49,516 bases of DNA from DAOMOP01 sp035444405 (GTDB lineage Bacteria > Pseudomonadota > Gammaproteobacteria > Burkholderiales > Rhodocyclaceae), in contig DAOMOP010000009.1 in assembly GCA_035444405.1 (NCBI GenBank), positions 1-49,516 on the forward strand, written 5' to 3'. Below the pieces are notes generated by a model, which was not told where the DNA came from, did not search any database, and worked only from the letters and a program-made list of their open reading frames with translations. The position numbers were made by a program, and so were the translations under genes. The first letter of the stretch is position 1, and each line of letters starts with the position of its first letter. This document shows positions 31,914 through 40,484 of this stretch, piece after piece.

Positions 31914-32143
31914 CCGATCACCTCGCCGTCGGTGCGTTGCGGCGGAACGGTGCCGCCGGGCTGTGCACCTAGCCAAGCACCAAACGTGCCAAACCGCTTC
32001 TGAACCTGGTCGAACGGACGATGACTTCGGTTTCAGCTTGAATCAGGCAGGGCCTCACCCGCAGCCCAGATTTCCGCTATAAAGAACATAGCCCGCCCGC
32101 CATGGACCGGGCGCAAAAGCCCGTGATCTGTCGGAGGAATCCC
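31914..32143. other. Non-coding region upstream of hypothetical gene
   Basis: About 230 bases; GATTTCCGCTATAAAGAACATA near 32077-32093 may be a -10 region for the gene at 32144. No further gene is seen. Confidence 0.35.
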
Positions 32144-32488
32144 ATGGGTACGCAACTGGACAAGACCCGCTCCCGAGCGCTCGACGCGCCCGCCTCAGGT
32201 GCGCTTCGCGAAAGACGCGACGGCACCCCGGCGCCGGTCGAGCTGTCGTTCAACGCCTTCCCGTTCGTCAGCTTTCACTACTCCTACCGCGAGATCTCGT
32301 CGATAGGCGGCCAGACCCACGTCAAGGCCAGGGACGTGCATTTCACGAACGGCAAGCTCGAGACCGAGGCGTTCGAAGGCACGACCGGCGCCGGCTCGTA
32401 CGAAACGATGCTGCAGGACGTCCAGGCGCAAATGTTTGCCCCGATGCGCGCGTTTCTCGAACAGTGGAGCCGCTTCCTGTCGAAATGA
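32144..32488 (+). CDS. Conserved-looking small protein of unknown function
   Basis: A 114-aa cytoplasmic protein. After a charged lead (QLDKTRSRALDAPAS) it has a beta-rich core, VELSFNAFPFVSFHYSYREISSIGGQTHVKARDVHFTNGKLETEAFEGT, then an amphipathic C-terminal helix (YETMLQDVQAQMFAPMRAFLEQWSRFLSK). CGGAGGAATCCC in front of the ATG is a good ribosome-binding site and codon use fits the core genome, so I consider it real. I do not recognise a family. No partner gene in the same direction within 150 bases. Confidence 0.65.
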   Translation: MGTQLDKTRSRALDAPASGALRERRDGTPAPVELSFNAFPFVSFHYSYREISSIGGQTHVKARDVHFTNGKLETEAFEGTTGAGSYETMLQDVQAQMFAPMRAFLEQWSRFLSK

Positions 32489-32648
32489 CCGGATCCGCGC
32501 CGGCCCGCGTCGGCGGCAGCGCGGGCGCGTGTCGCACGGGGCGGATTCGGCGGCCTTTGGCGGGCGACGGTGCAACGACGCACGCCCGATCGCGCTACGC
32601 ACCTTCGGCACCGGTCACTCTGCTCATTGCGCGATCGTGACGCGAGGC

Positions 32649-33047
32649 ATGGCAGCCATGAATGATGAGATCGTTACCGTGCGGCCAACCCTTACCACGG
32701 ATACGGTGCAAAGATTGCCGAACTACGTCGGCATTTCCGAAACCACGGCCGGTTCAAAGGGCCTATCGATGAACATGGTCGTGATCCCGCCGGGAGCAAA
32801 AGCCGAACCGCATCTTCACGAAGGTTACGAAACGGCAATTTACCTGCTGAAGGGTCGGGTCCAGACCTTGTACGGTGAGAACCTCGCCAAATCGGTCGTG
32901 AATGAGGCAGGGGACTTCATGTTCATTCCCGCGGGCGTCCCCCACCAAGCCATCAACTTGAGTATCACCGACGCCGCGATCGCGATCGTTGCGCGCAATG
33001 ACGCAAACGAGCAAGAGAGCGTTCGCGCGTACAAACCGGCCAAGTAG
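32649..33047 (+). CDS. Cupin-domain protein
   Basis: A 132-aa single-cupin protein. The metal-binding motif 1 is PHLHEGYETAIYLLKG (His-x-His, then Glu) and motif 2 is DFMFIPAGVPHQAINLS (with the His). Such small cupins include isomerases, dioxygenase-like and sensor proteins; the substrate cannot be told. The ATG at 32649 is used; the ATG three codons later (32658) is equally possible. GC is slightly lower than in the neighbours. Downstream lies a run of broken gene pieces, so this may be the last intact gene of a rearranged segment. Confidence 0.85.
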   Translation: MAAMNDEIVTVRPTLTTDTVQRLPNYVGISETTAGSKGLSMNMVVIPPGAKAEPHLHEGYETAIYLLKGRVQTLYGENLAKSVVNEAGDFMFIPAGVPHQAINLSITDAAIAIVARNDANEQESVRAYKPAK

Positions 33048-33080
33048 TCGCTCGACCAGGCCGTCAGCGGTCAGCCCGCC

Positions 33081-33380
33081 TCGCGCAGCGCGCCCGCTCT
33101 TCGCGAGCGCCAGGAGCCGTTCGACGCTCTCGCGGTCGAGCGCAAACGTATCCGCCTGGTAGGCCACGGCCGCGTGGACGAGGACGTCCGCGTTTCTCGC
33201 ATGCGCCTCCCACTCCTGCGGCGCCTGCAGCCTGCCGACGACGGGCTCGACACCTTCCGCCTGCAACGCCGCGCTCTTGCCGGCATCGCGGGTTGGGCCG
33301 AGAACACGGAATCCGGCCTGATGAAACGCGCGTGCGACGTGGCTGCCGATGTAACCCGTCGCACCGGTGATAAGGACAGA
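33081..33380 (-). pseudogene. NAD-dependent epimerase/dehydratase remnant
   Basis: The minus strand reads SVLITGATGYIGSHVARAFH, the Rossmann glycine motif, and goes on for about 100 codons (RVLGPTRDAGKSAALQAEGV, ARNADVLVHAAVAYQADTFA) before losing similarity. There is no start codon next to the Rossmann motif, and the catalytic YxxxK and the C-terminal two thirds are absent. It is joined directly to a LysR fragment on its 5' side. Confidence 0.75.
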
Positions 33381-33399
33381 CCGGTGATAAGCACAGCGC

Positions 33400-33543
33400 G
33401 GCCATGCCCATCGTCGTCGATACCGTGACCGGACGCACCGCAGACTCGCGCGGCGCGGCGGCCAGCGCGGCATATTCGTGCGGCCAGCCTTCGGCCGCGG
33501 CAGCGAGCCGCGCCCCGTACTCGGTGAGCGCGAGCGTGCGCAC
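33400..33543 (-). pseudogene. LysR-family regulator fragment
   Basis: RTLALTEYGARLAAAAEGW and VRPVTVSTTMGMAAL closely match residues 60 to about 115 of the intact LysR at 30372-31271. Neither the HTH nor most of the effector domain is present, and the fragment ends at the epimerase scrap. This is a partial duplicate of that gene or a close relative. Confidence 0.75.
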
Positions 33544-33558
33544 GCCCGGCCGCGGCGC

Positions 33559-34506
33559 TCAGTACTGCGCGGCCGACTGCATCGCCCACAGATGCGCGGC
33601 GATCAATGCCCGCCACGGCGAGAAGTCCGCGAGCCAGCACCGCGCCTCGCGTTCGGTAATGCCGTCGGAACGCCCGAGCAGGGATTGCAGCCCGCGACAC
33701 ACCGCGACGTCGCCGTGCAGGGAGCCGTCCAGCCAGCCGAAACCGCGCAGCAGCGTGTAGTTGATCGTCCACGGGCCGATGCCGCGCACCTGCACGAGCT
33801 GTTCGCCGATTTCGTCCGCACGCGGTACGGCCAGCCAACCGTCGAGCGGCAGGCGGTTGTCCTGCACCTCACGGCTCAGGGCGATCAGCGTCCGCGCCTT
33901 CGTCTGCGAAAACCCGGCCTGGCGCAGGTCGGCGACATCCAGACGCGCGACCCGGCAGGCGTCGGGATGGCAACGCAGGCCCCCGGAGTGCTCGACACCG
34001 GCCGCCTGGATCAGCCGTCTGCGCAGCGCGACGGCCGCCTTGACGCTGATCTGCTGCCCGGTGATCGCCCAGGTCAGCGCCTCGAACGGCGATGCCGCGA
34101 GCGGAACGCGCAAGCCCGCCTGCCGGGCAATCAGCGGCCCGAGCTGCGGATGCGCACGGTAGGCCTGCTCGAACGCCTCGACCGGCTGCGTCAAGCCAAG
34201 CATGCGCCGCACCATCGCCGTCAGTGCGCCGGCCGCGCCGGCGGCCGGCGGACCGTCCACGGCCAGTTCGGCGTCGGCCTGTTCGCGATGGAACCGGATC
34301 GTCAGGCAGGCGGCATGCCCGTCCCACACCAGCCCCTTGTGCAGCGAGTCCGTGTCGACCCGTTCGGCGACCGCCAGCGCATCGCGACGGTGGAATGCGA
34401 GCACGTCGCCGACGCGAAAACCGGCCGGCAACGCGACCGTGCAGCGCAGCGCGGCCGTTTGAGCGCCGTCCTCGTCAGCCGGGCGGGTCGGTGTTTGCGC
34501 ACGCAT
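33559..34506 (-). CDS. AlkA-type DNA-3-methyladenine glycosylase
   Basis: A 315-aa DNA repair glycosylase of the HhH-GPD superfamily, which removes alkylated bases. The HhH-GPD core begins at FEALTWAITGQQISVKAAVALRRRLI; the hairpin-helix-hairpin with Gly-rich turn is VRGIGPWTINYTLLRGFGWLDG, followed by SLHGDVAVCRGL, which holds the catalytic Asp. The N-terminal 110 residues (CTVALPAGFRVGDVLAFHRRD) fit the AlkA_N domain. The start at 34506 is the first Met before this domain. The gene follows the LysR gene at 34517 by 10 bases on the same strand, so co-transcription is likely. Confidence 0.9.
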   Translation of the reverse strand: MRAQTPTRPADEDGAQTAALRCTVALPAGFRVGDVLAFHRRDALAVAERVDTDSLHKGLVWDGHAACLTIRFHREQADAELAVDGPPAAGAAGALTAMVRRMLGLTQPVEAFEQAYRAHPQLGPLIARQAGLRVPLAASPFEALTWAITGQQISVKAAVALRRRLIQAAGVEHSGGLRCHPDACRVARLDVADLRQAGFSQTKARTLIALSREVQDNRLPLDGWLAVPRADEIGEQLVQVRGIGPWTINYTLLRGFGWLDGSLHGDVAVCRGLQSLLGRSDGITEREARCWLADFSPWRALIAAHLWAMQSAAQY

Positions 34507-34516
34507 GCCGTGCCTT

Positions 34517-35456
34517 TCAGGGCGATTCCGGCGCGTGGTGTGCGCCGTACCGGTGACGCAGGCCACGAAACGCCTCCACGACATGACCGGCCAGCGTCTC
34601 GCAGGCGTCGCCCGCNNNNNNNNNNGGGCCGGCGAATCAGCAGCACCTGGTAGTCGCCGATGGGCGGCAAGCCGGCTTCTTCGCCGACCCTCCGCAACGG
34701 GGGGCGTATCAGGCTCGCGGGAAACGGCGCGACGGCAAGGTCGGCCAGCATGGCCGCCTGCTGGCCGGCACAATGTTCGCTCGTATAGGCGATACGGTAC
34801 GCGATGCCGGCCCGGTCCAGCGCCGCAAGAGCCATGGCACGCCACGCACAGCCTTGATCGGCCAGGGACACGGGCAGCGGAGAACGCCGCGGCGCGATCC
34901 CGCCTTCACGACAGGCCCATTCCAGCGGCTCGGTATGCACCACTTCACCACGTCCGGCCTCCTGGCCCTCGTTGCCGGCGGTCACCAGTATCAGGTCCAG
35001 TTCGCCGGCATCGAGCCGCCGAATCATCTCGACGCTGCGCCCGGCCACGACATCGACCTGCACCGCCGGGTGCGAGCGCGCGAACTGCGCCAGCACGCCG
35101 GGCAGGATGCGCGTTCCGATGTCGTCGGGCGTGCCAAAGCGCACCGTGCCTTCGAGCGCCGGCGCGAGGAACTGGGTCACCGCCTCTTCATTGAGCTTGA
35201 GCAGGCGTCTCCCATAGCTCAATAGCACTTCCCCTTCGGGCGTCAGCCGCACCTGGCGCGCGTCGCGCACGAACAGGGGTTTGCCGAGCGTCTCCTCGAG
35301 CCGCTTGATCTGCATGCTCAGCGCGGAGGGCGTGCGAAACACCTGACGGGCGGCACGGGTGAAACTGCCGCTTTCGGCGATCGCGACAAAGGTCCGAAGC
35401 ACATCGGTATCGAGCAGGGGCAACACACCGGTGCCGGTTGGCAAGGGGGAGTTCAT
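34517..35456 (-). CDS. LysR-family regulator, interrupted by an assembly gap
   Basis: N-terminal LysR HTH: LRTFVAIAESGSFTRAARQVFRTPSALSMQIKRLEETLGKPLFVRD; then an effector domain (LEGTVRFGTPDDIGTRILPGVLAQF, AVAPFPASLIRPPLRRV). The frame reaches the ten N at 34616-34625 after DYQVLLIRRP. On the other side a sensible C-terminus appears in the frame reading GDACETLAGHVVEAFRGLRH, ending TGA at 34517-34519. I therefore treat both sides as one gene with a few unread codons; ten N is probably an arbitrary filler. The start is Met at 35456, with 35474 as alternative. It diverges from the DUF1127 gene, a common pairing, and is 10 bases from alkA-like. Confidence 0.82.
34616..34625. other. Assembly gap (ten N) inside LysR gene
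   Basis: A run of ten N. The true length is unknown; the gene frame on both sides suggests only a short missing piece. Confidence 0.95.
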
Positions 35457-35616
35457 CACGACCTTATGGATCATATTTTCTTAACGCAAAGTGTAGATCT
35501 TTTCGTTTGCATGAACAAGAAACCAAGGCCATGCTTTCTGCGAGGTCGCGACCCTCACGTTCCAATAACCGTCATGGATGGCCGCCGGCACGGCGGCCCC
35601 ACAGGAGGGTTTCGTC

Positions 35617-35940
35617 ATGTCGAATCTCGGCCACATGCACCACCGGCTCCGCGAAGCCGAAAGACGGGCGGAAACGCCTGCGCATCCGCCGCTCCCTGAG
35701 GTGTACATGCCGGCCATGCCGCCGCTGGGGCTGATCAACGCGATCGAAGAATGGGTTCGCGCGTGGATGCGTCGGCGACAGCTGCTGAAGCTGCTCGACT
35801 ACGATGACCGTATCCTCGACGATTTCGGATATCCCCGTCGCGAGCTGTTGTGGGCAGCCAGCTTGCCGCTGAAAGTGAACGCCTACGAGCTCTTGCGAAA
35901 GCGCCGCGAGCAACGCCTGCACGATCGGCGGCGAGCGTAG
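35617..35940 (+). CDS. DUF1127-domain protein
   Basis: A 107-aa protein ending in a DUF1127 motif: EEWVRAWMRRRQLLKLLDYDDRILDDFGYPRRELLW. DUF1127 proteins are small, Arg-rich and in alphaproteobacteria have been tied to RNA and phosphate/C1 metabolism; here the domain follows a Pro-rich lead (AHPPLPEVYMPAMPPLG). AGGAGGGTTTCGTC before the ATG is a strong ribosome-binding site. It diverges from a LysR gene, which is probably its regulator (inference). Confidence 0.88.
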   Translation: MSNLGHMHHRLREAERRAETPAHPPLPEVYMPAMPPLGLINAIEEWVRAWMRRRQLLKLLDYDDRILDDFGYPRRELLWAASLPLKVNAYELLRKRREQRLHDRRRA

Positions 35941-36591
35941 TGGCGCGCCCGGCATGTGCTCGCGCCCGGCGCGGCGCGAGCGCATCGGATCATCCTGGCG
36001 GGCCATCGCGGCCACGCGCGGGCGCGGTCGCCGGCACTCGCCGACCGCACCGGAACGGCTATCAGGTACAGCCAGCTCACCAGCAGCTACGCCTTCCAGG
36101 TCGGGTTGATCTGCATGCGCCACAGGCCCCAGCCGGTCAGTGCCATCTGCCGCTCGCGAGCGACACCCCGATCGCCCGCAACGCTGCCGCCGTGCGTGCC
36201 TCGACCGCTTCGTCGAACGGCTTGCGCGCCGCCGCCAACGACGGCCGCTTCGGCGGCATCACCGTCGACCGCTTCAACCGCGACTTCGCGACCGACTGCG
36301 GCGCCCGCATCTGTGCCGCGGCACGCGAACGCATCGCCGACACGCTCGCGCCACGGCTCGGCGGCATGAGTCGCGGGTAGGGCCCGGCCCGTCCGCGCAC
36401 GCGCCGTCCCTCCCGTCGGGGGTTGCCGGCCGCTTCATCGTTGCGGCTCGAAGCAGCACAAGCAGGCTGACCCGAGTGCAATTTCGCGGAACGCGGAGTA
36501 TCGTTACACGATACCCTATGACATCCGCTGGCGCCGCATCCCCACGGCGCGTACGCTTCGCCCCACTGTTCGCAAGCGCTCTCCCTCCGCC
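35941..36591. other. Long gene-free stretch
   Basis: About 650 bases without a gene I can support. An open frame ending ICAAARERIADTLAPRLGGM-SRG at 36380 has protein-like character on its last 40 codons and could be the 3' scrap of a lost gene, family not recognised. GC remains high except around 36500-36520, which probably holds the promoter for the XRE gene. Confidence 0.4.
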
Positions 36592-37359
36592 ATGAGCACG
36601 ACATCCGATCTGGTCGCCGTTCTGAAGTCCGAGCTGAAATCCGCCGGCATCACCTATGCGACGCTGGCCGAGCGGCTCGGCATGGCCGAATCGAGCGTCA
36701 AGCGGATGTTCTCGCGCGCCGGCGACCTGCCGCTGTCGCGCGTGGACGAGATCCTGCGCGTACTCGGCCTGGACTTCGCCGAGCTGGCGCGGCGGGTCGC
36801 CGACACCGCGCCGCTCGCGCTCGAGCTCACGCACGAGCAGGAGCAGGCCGTGGTCGCGGACCGGCGCCTGCTGCTGGTCGCGATCTGCTGCCTGAGCCAC
36901 TGGACGCTCGAGCAGATCGTCGCGACCTACCGGCTCGACGAGGCCGAGTGCATACGTTGCCTCGCACGCCTCGACCGCCTCGGCATCATCGACCTGCGCC
37001 CGCTCAACCGCTACCGGCTGCGCGTCGCAAAAGCCTTCCGCTGGCGGCCGAACGGCCCGGTGATGCAGTTCTTCCGCAGCGAGGTGCTGGACGACTACTT
37101 CGCCGGCGGGTTCGACGGCGAGGCGGAAATGCTGATGGTCGTGCATGGCCAGATCGGCCACGGCCTCGCGAACAGCTTTCACGAGCGGCTCGCGCGCGTC
37201 GGCGAGGATTTTTCGAAGCAGCACATCGCCGACCGCAAGCTGCCGCCCGATCAACGACGACCGTATACGCTGGTGATCGCGATGCGCTCGTGGCTGATGG
37301 CGTCGTTTCGCGACATGTTGCGCGACGACGCCCACTGGTCCGCCGACCGGCAGGCCTGA
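36592..37359 (+). CDS. XRE-family transcriptional regulator
   Basis: A 255-aa protein with an N-terminal Cro/C1-type HTH (YATLAERLGMAESSVKRMFSRAGDLPLSRVDEILRVLGL), then an acidic helix and a 150-residue domain without a family name that I can place (LLLVAICCLSHWTLEQIVATYRLDEAE ... RWRPNGPVMQFFRSEVLDDYFAGGFDGEAEML). Single-copy regulators of this build occur in front of lipid or stress genes in proteobacteria. It lies 32 bases before the MFS-acyltransferase gene in the same direction, so it may control or be co-transcribed with it. Confidence 0.85.
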   Translation: MSTTSDLVAVLKSELKSAGITYATLAERLGMAESSVKRMFSRAGDLPLSRVDEILRVLGLDFAELARRVADTAPLALELTHEQEQAVVADRRLLLVAICCLSHWTLEQIVATYRLDEAECIRCLARLDRLGIIDLRPLNRYRLRVAKAFRWRPNGPVMQFFRSEVLDDYFAGGFDGEAEMLMVVHGQIGHGLANSFHERLARVGEDFSKQHIADRKLPPDQRRPYTLVIAMRSWLMASFRDMLRDDAHWSADRQA

Positions 37360-37391
37360 CCCCGTCAATTCGACTCTCGACCGGACCCCGT

Positions 37392-39272
37392 ATGAGCTCC
37401 CAGTTCACGCTGCTGCAGGAACGCCGCTTCCTGCCCTTCTTCATCACCCAGTTCCTTGGCGCGTTCAACGACAACTTCTACAAGAACGCGCTGGTCGTGC
37501 TGATCACCTTCCAGGCCGCGCAGATGACGTCGCTGTCGCCGGGGGTGCTGGTGAATCTGGCGGCCGGCGTGTTCATCCTGCCCTTCTTCCTGTTCTCGGC
37601 GACGGCCGGCCAGCTCGCCGACAAGTTCGAAAAGAGCCGGCTGATCCGCTTCACGAAGCTGCTCGAGATCGTGATCATGCTGCTCGCCGCGGTCGGCTTC
37701 GCGCTGATGTCGCTGCCGCTGATGCTGGGGACGCTGTTCCTGATGGGTACGCAGTCGTCACTGTTCGGGCCGGTCAAGTACGCGATCCTGCCGCAGCAGT
37801 TGCGTGAGGACGAGCTCGTGGGCGGCAATGCGCTGGTCGAGACCGGCACCTTCGTGTCGATCCTCGTCGGCACGATCGCGGGCGGGCTGCTGGTCGCGGT
37901 GCCGAACGGGCCGGCGTGGCTGTCGGCCGGCGTGATCGCGATCGCCGTGCTCGGCTATCTCGCGAGCCGCGCGATCCCGCCCGCCGCGGCGGTCGATCCG
38001 GGGCTGAAGATCAACTGGAACCCGCTCACCGAAACCTGGCGCATCGTCCGCTTCACCCAGGGCAACCGCACGGTGTTCCTGTCCATCCTCGGCGTGTCGT
38101 GGTTCTGGTTCTACGGCGCGCTGTTCCTGTCGCAGTTTCCCGCCTACGCGAGCGAGGTGCTCGGCGGCGACGAGAAGGCGGTCACGCTGCTGCTCGCGAT
38201 GTTCTCGATCGGCATCGGCGCCGGGTCGCTGCTGTGCGAGAAGCTGTCGGCCGGCAGGATCGAGCTCGGGCTGGTGCCGGTCGGCTCGATCGGCCTGTCG
38301 CTGTTCGCGCTCGACCTGTGGTGGGCCAGCCCGACGCCCGGCGCGCTCGGCACTGGCCTGCCGATGGCGGCGCTGCTCGCCGAACCGCTGATGTGGCGGG
38401 TGCTGTTCGACCTCGTGATGATCGGCGTGTTCGGCGGCTTCTTCATCGTGCCGCTGTACGCGCTGATCCAGAACCGCTCCGAACCGTCGCACCGCTCGCG
38501 CGTGATCGCCGGCAACAACATCCTCAATGCGCTGTTCATGGTCGTCGCGGCGCTGATGGGTGCCGGGCTGCTCGCCGCCGGCCTGAGCGTGGCCGAGCTC
38601 TTTCTGGTGACGGCGCTGCTCAACGCCGCGGTGGCGCTGTTCATCTACCGGCTGGTGCCGGAGTTTCTGTTGCGCTTCGTCGTGTGGCTGCTGGTGCACA
38701 CGATGTACCGGCTGCGCGTCGAAGGCATCGAGCACATTCCCGAGAAAGGCCCGGCGGTGCTGGTCGCCAACCACGTCAGCTTCGTCGATGCGATGATCAT
38801 CATGGCGGCGTGCCGGCGGCCGATCCGCTTCGTGATGGACCACCGCATCTTCCGCTGGCCGATCCTGTCGTTCGTGTTCCGGACCAGCGGCGCAATCCCG
38901 ATCGCGGCGGTGAAAGAGGATCCAGCGATGACCGAGCGCGCCTTCGACCAGATCGCCCGTGCGCTCGAAGCTGGCGAGCTGGTCGGGCTGTTTCCGGAGG
39001 GCCGCATCACCGACAGTGGCGAGATCGCGCCGTTTCGCGCCGGCATCGCGCGCATCGTCGCACGCACGCCGGTGCCGGTGGTGCCGATGGCCTTGCGTGG
39101 CCTGTGGGGCAGCTTCTTCAGCCGCAAGGACGGCCCGGCGATGACGCGCCCCCTGCGCCGCGGCGCCTTCAACCGCGTCGAGCTGCGTGCGAGCGCGGCG
39201 CTGCAGCCCGAGGCGGCCACACCCGAGGCACTGGAAGCGCTGGTGGCCGAACTGCGCGGAGACTGGCGCTGA
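37392..39272 (+). CDS. LplT-PlsC fusion: lysophospholipid transporter with acyltransferase
   Basis: A 626-aa fusion. Residues 1 to about 415 are an MFS-type transporter with 11-12 hydrophobic helices and the LplT-like front RFLPFFITQFLGAFNDNFYKNALVVLITF. Residues 430-620 are a PlsC-type 1-acylglycerol-3-phosphate acyltransferase with NHVSFVDA (the H-x4-D catalytic motif), the FVMDHRIFRWP segment and FPEGRITDSGEIAPFRAGIARI. Related proteins in other species add an acyl-ACP synthetase (Aas) domain, which is missing here. The enzyme probably flips lysophospholipids across the inner membrane and re-acylates them. The upstream XRE gene is a likely regulator. Confidence 0.93.
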   Translation: MSSQFTLLQERRFLPFFITQFLGAFNDNFYKNALVVLITFQAAQMTSLSPGVLVNLAAGVFILPFFLFSATAGQLADKFEKSRLIRFTKLLEIVIMLLAAVGFALMSLPLMLGTLFLMGTQSSLFGPVKYAILPQQLREDELVGGNALVETGTFVSILVGTIAGGLLVAVPNGPAWLSAGVIAIAVLGYLASRAIPPAAAVDPGLKINWNPLTETWRIVRFTQGNRTVFLSILGVSWFWFYGALFLSQFPAYASEVLGGDEKAVTLLLAMFSIGIGAGSLLCEKLSAGRIELGLVPVGSIGLSLFALDLWWASPTPGALGTGLPMAALLAEPLMWRVLFDLVMIGVFGGFFIVPLYALIQNRSEPSHRSRVIAGNNILNALFMVVAALMGAGLLAAGLSVAELFLVTALLNAAVALFIYRLVPEFLLRFVVWLLVHTMYRLRVEGIEHIPEKGPAVLVANHVSFVDAMIIMAACRRPIRFVMDHRIFRWPILSFVFRTSGAIPIAAVKEDPAMTERAFDQIARALEAGELVGLFPEGRITDSGEIAPFRAGIARIVARTPVPVVPMALRGLWGSFFSRKDGPAMTRPLRRGAFNRVELRASAALQPEAATPEALEALVAELRGDWR

Positions 39273-39401
39273 AGCGGTCTGCCGCGATCGTGCCGGGCAT
39301 CGCGCACGGCGACGATCGGCCCGCCCCATTGCCCGCAGTGCTAGAGTGCGCATCTAGACGGATCGCCCGTTGCCGTGCCATCCGAACCCGCGTCTGCCGT
39401 C

Positions 39402-39983
39402 ATGACCGAATCCAACCCGCATGTTAGCAAGGCCGCCGCGGAACACGTGGCGATCGTGCCCTACGATCCCGCATGGCCGCGCCGCTTCGAGGAAGAGAAG
39501 CGGCAGCTGATCGCCTGCCTGCCGAGCGAGGCGATCGGGCGCATCGAGCACTTCGGCAGCACCGCCGTGCCGGGGCTGGCGGCCAAGCCCATCGTCGACA
39601 TCCTGGTCGAGGTGCGCTCGCTGCAACTCGTCGGCACGCTGATCGCCCCCATCCTCACCGCCCGGGGCTACGAATACTTCTGGCGGCCGTCATGGCGCAA
39701 TCCCAACGAGATCGCCTACGCGTGGTTCATCAAGCGCGACACCGCCGGCCGGCGCACGCACCACATCCACATGCTCGAGCCGAGCTCGCGCGAATGGGAA
39801 CGGCTGCTGTTCCGCGACTACCTGATCGAGCACCCGGAGGTCGCGGCGGAATACCAGGCGCTCAAGTACCGCATCGCCAGCGAGCATCCGGACGACCGCA
39901 TCGCCTACGCGAAAGCCAAGACCGAGTTCGTCACGCGCGTGACACGGCTCGCCCGACGACACTACGGCCGACGGCGAAGATGA
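39402..39983 (+). CDS. GrpB-family (UPF0157) nucleotidyltransferase-fold protein
   Basis: A 193-aa protein of the GrpB family. The nucleotidyltransferase-like front is IEHFGSTAVPGLAAKPIVDILVEV, where GST and DxD-like residues sit; the rest is HHIHMLEPSSREWERLLFRDYLIEHPEVAAEYQALKYRIA, a common GrpB block. Biological role is poorly known; glutamate-rich or dephospho-CoA-linked relatives exist. The ATG at 39402 is preferred, although a GTG 27 bases upstream is in frame. It converges with the DUF420 gene. Confidence 0.88.
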   Translation: MTESNPHVSKAAAEHVAIVPYDPAWPRRFEEEKRQLIACLPSEAIGRIEHFGSTAVPGLAAKPIVDILVEVRSLQLVGTLIAPILTARGYEYFWRPSWRNPNEIAYAWFIKRDTAGRRTHHIHMLEPSSREWERLLFRDYLIEHPEVAAEYQALKYRIASEHPDDRIAYAKAKTEFVTRVTRLARRHYGRRRR

Positions 39984-40049
39984 CCCGCAGCAACCGCCCG
40001 GACCACTCGCAGCCCGCACTGACCGGGACGGCCGCAGCGACAGCGCCGG

Positions 40050-40472
40050 TCAAACGTAGACGTGATAGAGCAGCGCGTACACCACGACGCCCGACACCGA
40101 CACGTACATCCACAACGGCCAGGTCCAGCGCGCCAGCGCGCGGTGCCGCTCGTCGAGCCGCCTGAGACCGCGCCAGGCCGTCATCAGAATCATCGGCGTC
40201 ACGATCGCGGCGAGCACGACGTGGCTGATCAGCAGCGCATAGTAGACCGGCCGCACCGCCCCTTCGCCGCGGAACACGAAGATCGGCGCGGAGAAGTGAT
40301 AGATCAGATACGAGACCAGAAACAGCGCGGAGACGGCAATCGCGCCGATCATCGCGCGGCGGTGGCCGGTGATGCGGCGCTGGCGGATCAGCACGAATGC
40401 GACGACCAGCAGCAGCATCGTCAGCGCGTTCAGCAGCGCGTTCAGATGCGGCAGCGTGTTGGCGGTGTCCAT
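40050..40472 (-). CDS. DUF420 (YozB-like) membrane protein
   Basis: A 140-aa integral membrane protein with four hydrophobic helices (LLNALTMLLLVVAFVLI, AMIGAIAVSALFLVSYLIYH, YYALLISHVVLAAIVTPMILM, WPLWMYVSVSGVVVYALLYHVYV). It has the DUF420 His residues in SYLIYHFSAP, LISHVVLA and YHVYV, which are thought to relate to haem or copper oxidase assembly in some bacteria. It is 12 bases downstream of the TraB gene on the same strand, so the two likely share a transcript. Confidence 0.88.
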   Translation of the reverse strand: MDTANTLPHLNALLNALTMLLLVVAFVLIRQRRITGHRRAMIGAIAVSALFLVSYLIYHFSAPIFVFRGEGAVRPVYYALLISHVVLAAIVTPMILMTAWRGLRRLDERHRALARWTWPLWMYVSVSGVVVYALLYHVYV

Positions 40473-40484
40473 GCCGGCGCTCCG

